A stretch of 6,698 bases of DNA from CANJQH01 sp031368515 (GTDB taxonomy: Bacteria; Chloroflexota; Anaerolineae; J036; Brachytrichaceae). Every line of letters starts with the position of its first letter. Position 1 is the stretch's first letter. Below are positions 5,308 through 6,698 of the stretch, one piece after another. Location: NCBI GenBank assembly GCA_031368515.1, contig JANMNW010000009.1, positions 1-6,698 on the forward strand. The letters are read 5' to 3'. The notes beneath the pieces were generated by a model. It did no database searches. It was not told where the DNA came from and saw only the letters and a program-made list of their open reading frames with translations. Both the position numbers and the translations under genes were made by a program.

Positions 5308-6539
5308 GGCGTTGCGGCCAGCAAACGCGCATACTCCTCTTCGAGCCGCGGCACGATGCTGGACCAATCGTAGTGCGCTTCAACAAAGGCGCGCGCGCGT
5401 TCGCCCAGCGCTTGCCGCTCGGCGGGTTCGCGCAGCAGCCGGACAACCGCCGCGGCAAACGCCTCCGGGCGATCGGCCAACTCCATCTCGCGGCCGGATT
5501 CCACGGCGAAGCCTTCAGCACCCAGCGGGGTGCTGACGATGGCTTTGCGCAACGCCATGGCTTCCAGCAGCTTGAAGCGCGTGCCACCGCCCGCCAACAA
5601 CGGCGCGACATACACGTCGGCCCACCGGATATACGGCTGGATGTCGTCCACCGCGCCGGTCAGCGTGATGCGCCAATCGCCGCGCAACACATCCAGCCGG
5701 GGCCCGGGCTTTTGTCCCACGATCAGCAGGCGCACATCCGGAACGGCGGCGGCGATGGCGGGCAAAATCGCCTGTGCCATCCATAAAGCCGCGTCGATGT
5801 TTGGCCGAAAATCCATTTTGCCGGTGAAGACCAGCGTCGGCGCCTGCGCCTGCCAGGAACCCGATTCCTGCGGGCGGTCGTAGGCGGCAACATCGATGCC
5901 GTTGGGGATCACGCGAATGCGCGCGCCGGGCGCAAGCTGCGCCAGCAGCGCCTGATCTTGCTGCGATACGCACAGCGTGGCATCGGCACGTTGCAGGGCG
6001 CGGCGCTCAAAGCCGCGCAGGCGCCGCCATTGAACGAACGAGTAGGCGGCGGCGTGCCAGCGCGATGGGCGTCGCGCATCCGTGTCAAAAGCGCGCTTTT
6101 GAAAGAGGTATTCGCAATTGTGATCGTCAAACACCACGCGCGGCAACCGCGCGTTGCCGGCTTCAAGCGCATAGCGCGCCAGCTCAATGCCTTCGATCTG
6201 CAGGATGTCCGGCGCAGTTTCGCGCGCCAGCGCGGCGCAAGCGCGTTGAAATTCAGGCGACCACAAACGCCAGGCCATGTCCGGCAACGGCGACGTGGCC
6301 AGCGTGCGCAAGCGCGCGGCCGCGCCCCGGCGCGGCACGCCCACCCGCACAATGCGCGCGCAGGTGCGCTGCAGCTCCGGGCTAAGCGGCGCGCCATCTT
6401 CGTCAAAGGACAGCAAGCTCACCTCATGACCGCGCGCGGCCAGATGCGAGATCAGCCCCCAGTTGCGCAGCGCGGTGCCCTGGCGCGGCGGATGAGGCAG
6501 TTGCGGAGTAAGAAAAAGCAGCTTCACGGGCGGGGTCAC
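5304..6539 (-). CDS. GT4-type (GT-B fold) glycosyltransferase
   Basis: A 411-residue cytoplasmic enzyme expected to move a sugar from a nucleotide sugar onto a lipid-linked or glycan acceptor. The N-terminal acceptor half starts with a beta strand and loop, KLLFLTPQLPHPPRQGTALR (6-25), followed by HLAARGHEVSLLSF (32-45). The C-terminal donor half has RVIPNGID (209-216), FTGKMDFRPN (238-247), LLIVGQKPG (271-279) and GGGTRFKLLEAMALRKAIVS (317-336). Glu326 in LLEAMA corresponds to the second Glu of the GT4 E-x7-E motif, while the first Glu is replaced in the GGGTR segment, as in several GT4 subgroups (such as those with an N-terminal 'P.PP..G...R' loop used in exopolysaccharide systems). Start: GTG at 6539, forming a 4-base GTGA overlap with the preceding gene; a second GTG at 6527 would shorten it by four residues. 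It ends in an ATGA overlap with the GalT-like gene. Sugar and acceptor cannot be read from the sequence. Confidence 0.9.
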   Translation of the reverse strand: MTPPVKLLFLTPQLPHPPRQGTALRNWGLISHLAARGHEVSLLSFDEDGAPLSPELQRTCARIVRVGVPRRGAAARLRTLATSPLPDMAWRLWSPEFQRACAALARETAPDILQIEGIELARYALEAGNARLPRVVFDDHNCEYLFQKRAFDTDARRPSRWHAAAYSFVQWRRLRGFERRALQRADATLCVSQQDQALLAQLAPGARIRVIPNGIDVAAYDRPQESGSWQAQAPTLVFTGKMDFRPNIDAALWMAQAILPAIAAAVPDVRLLIVGQKPGPRLDVLRGDWRITLTGAVDDIQPYIRWADVYVAPLLAGGGTRFKLLEAMALRKAIVSTPLGAEGFAVESGREMELADRPEAFAAAVVRLLREPAERQALGERARAFVEAHYDWSSIVPRLEEEYARLLAATP

Positions 6540-6698
6540 GCCTGACGATACACCATCAGTGTCTGCTGCGCGGCCAGGTCCCAGCTGAATTGCGCGGCGC
6601 GGCGCACCCCGCGCTCGCCCAGGGTCGAGCGTTCGGCCGGGTCGTTCCACAACCAAGTGATGTGGGCGGCGAGCTGCCGTGCATCGCGCGGGTTGTGC
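6536..6698 (-). CDS. Glycosyltransferase (GT4-like), C-terminal end only
   Basis: Reading the minus strand from 6697 gives 53 residues and a TGA stop at 6538-6536; the rest lies beyond the right edge. The visible part is a typical end of a GT-B glycosyltransferase: ARQLAAHITWLWNDPAERSTL (helix, 'ND.AER..LG' turn), then GVRRAAQFSWDLAAQQTLMVY, i.e. the closing 'FSW...A...L.VYR' helix that crosses back to the N-terminal domain in GT4 enzymes. The catalytic part is not in the window, so family and substrate are not certain. Its stop overlaps the GTG start of the next glycosyltransferase by four bases, which supports both the reading frame and a shared transcript. Confidence 0.8.
   Translation of the reverse strand, partial: HNPRDARQLAAHITWLWNDPAERSTLGERGVRRAAQFSWDLAAQQTLMVYRQA

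Noticed and set aside
5308..5367. Extension of the GalT-like protein to an upstream start at 5367
   Set aside because: It would overlap the glycosyltransferase by more than 60 bases, whereas the ATG at 5307 forms a normal ATGA overlap and gives a natural N-terminus.
5524..5590. Loss of the first Glu of the GT4 E-x7-E motif as a sign of an inactive enzyme
   Set aside because: GGGTR...LLEAMA is a common variant in several GT4 subgroups, and the other donor-site motifs are intact.
5373..6545. Plus-strand open frames opposite the glycosyltransferase
   Set aside because: They mirror the codon pattern of the minus-strand gene and show no protein-like features.
6540..6656. Extension of the GT4 gene to a start at 6656
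   Set aside because: That stretch encodes, in another frame, a convincing C-terminus of the previous glycosyltransferase. The first beta strand of the GT-B fold begins only at about 6524.

Overview
The window is a GC-rich bacterial segment in which all seven recognisable protein genes lie on the minus strand, so the order of transcription runs from high to low coordinates. The likely source is a Chloroflexota bacterium (Anaerolineae-like). Three clues suggest this: the Thr/Pro linker behind the lipobox of the lytic transglycosylase, the '-LLPLVTR' end of the secreted protease (a short tail I associate with secreted Chloroflexota proteins), and the general protein style. This is an inference from recall, not a database result.

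Layout in transcription order: (1) 6698-6536, the C-terminal end of a GT-B (GT4-like) glycosyltransferase; (2) 6539-5304, a complete GT4-type glycosyltransferase starting at GTG; (3) 5307-4243, a GalT/Ap4A-phosphorylase-like nucleotidyltransferase of the HIT superfamily with an H-A-H-A-Q active site; (4) 4218-3829, a small DUF2784 membrane protein; (5) 3705-1228, an 825-residue lipoprotein with a long TPR-like solenoid and a C-terminal SLT lytic transglycosylase domain; (6) 1075-236, a secreted chymotrypsin-fold (S1) serine protease; (7) 211-1, the start of an integral membrane protein of unknown function that continues outside the window.

Genes 1-3 are joined by two 4-base stop/start overlaps (GTGA and ATGA), and gene 4 follows 24 bases later. 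These four look like one transcription unit for making a glycan or glycoconjugate, with the GalT-like enzyme perhaps handling a sugar nucleotide. A 123-base gap containing several palindromes separates them from the cell-wall hydrolase. A 152-base gap with an A/T-rich half separates the hydrolase from the protease, and the last membrane protein follows the protease by 24 bases. The common theme is the cell envelope: glycan assembly, peptidoglycan cleavage and secreted proteolysis.

I see no tRNA, rRNA, CRISPR array, transposase, prophage gene or defence system, and no clear case for a wholly new system. The most distinctive points are the coupled GT4-GT4-GalT-like cassette, the active-site histidines encoded by a tandem hexamer, the non-tryptic S1 pocket and vicinal cysteines of the protease, its C-terminal tail, and a Shine-Dalgarno-like site near the protease that serves an out-of-frame ATG. 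Several long open frames on the plus strand are GC-driven shadows of the real genes.
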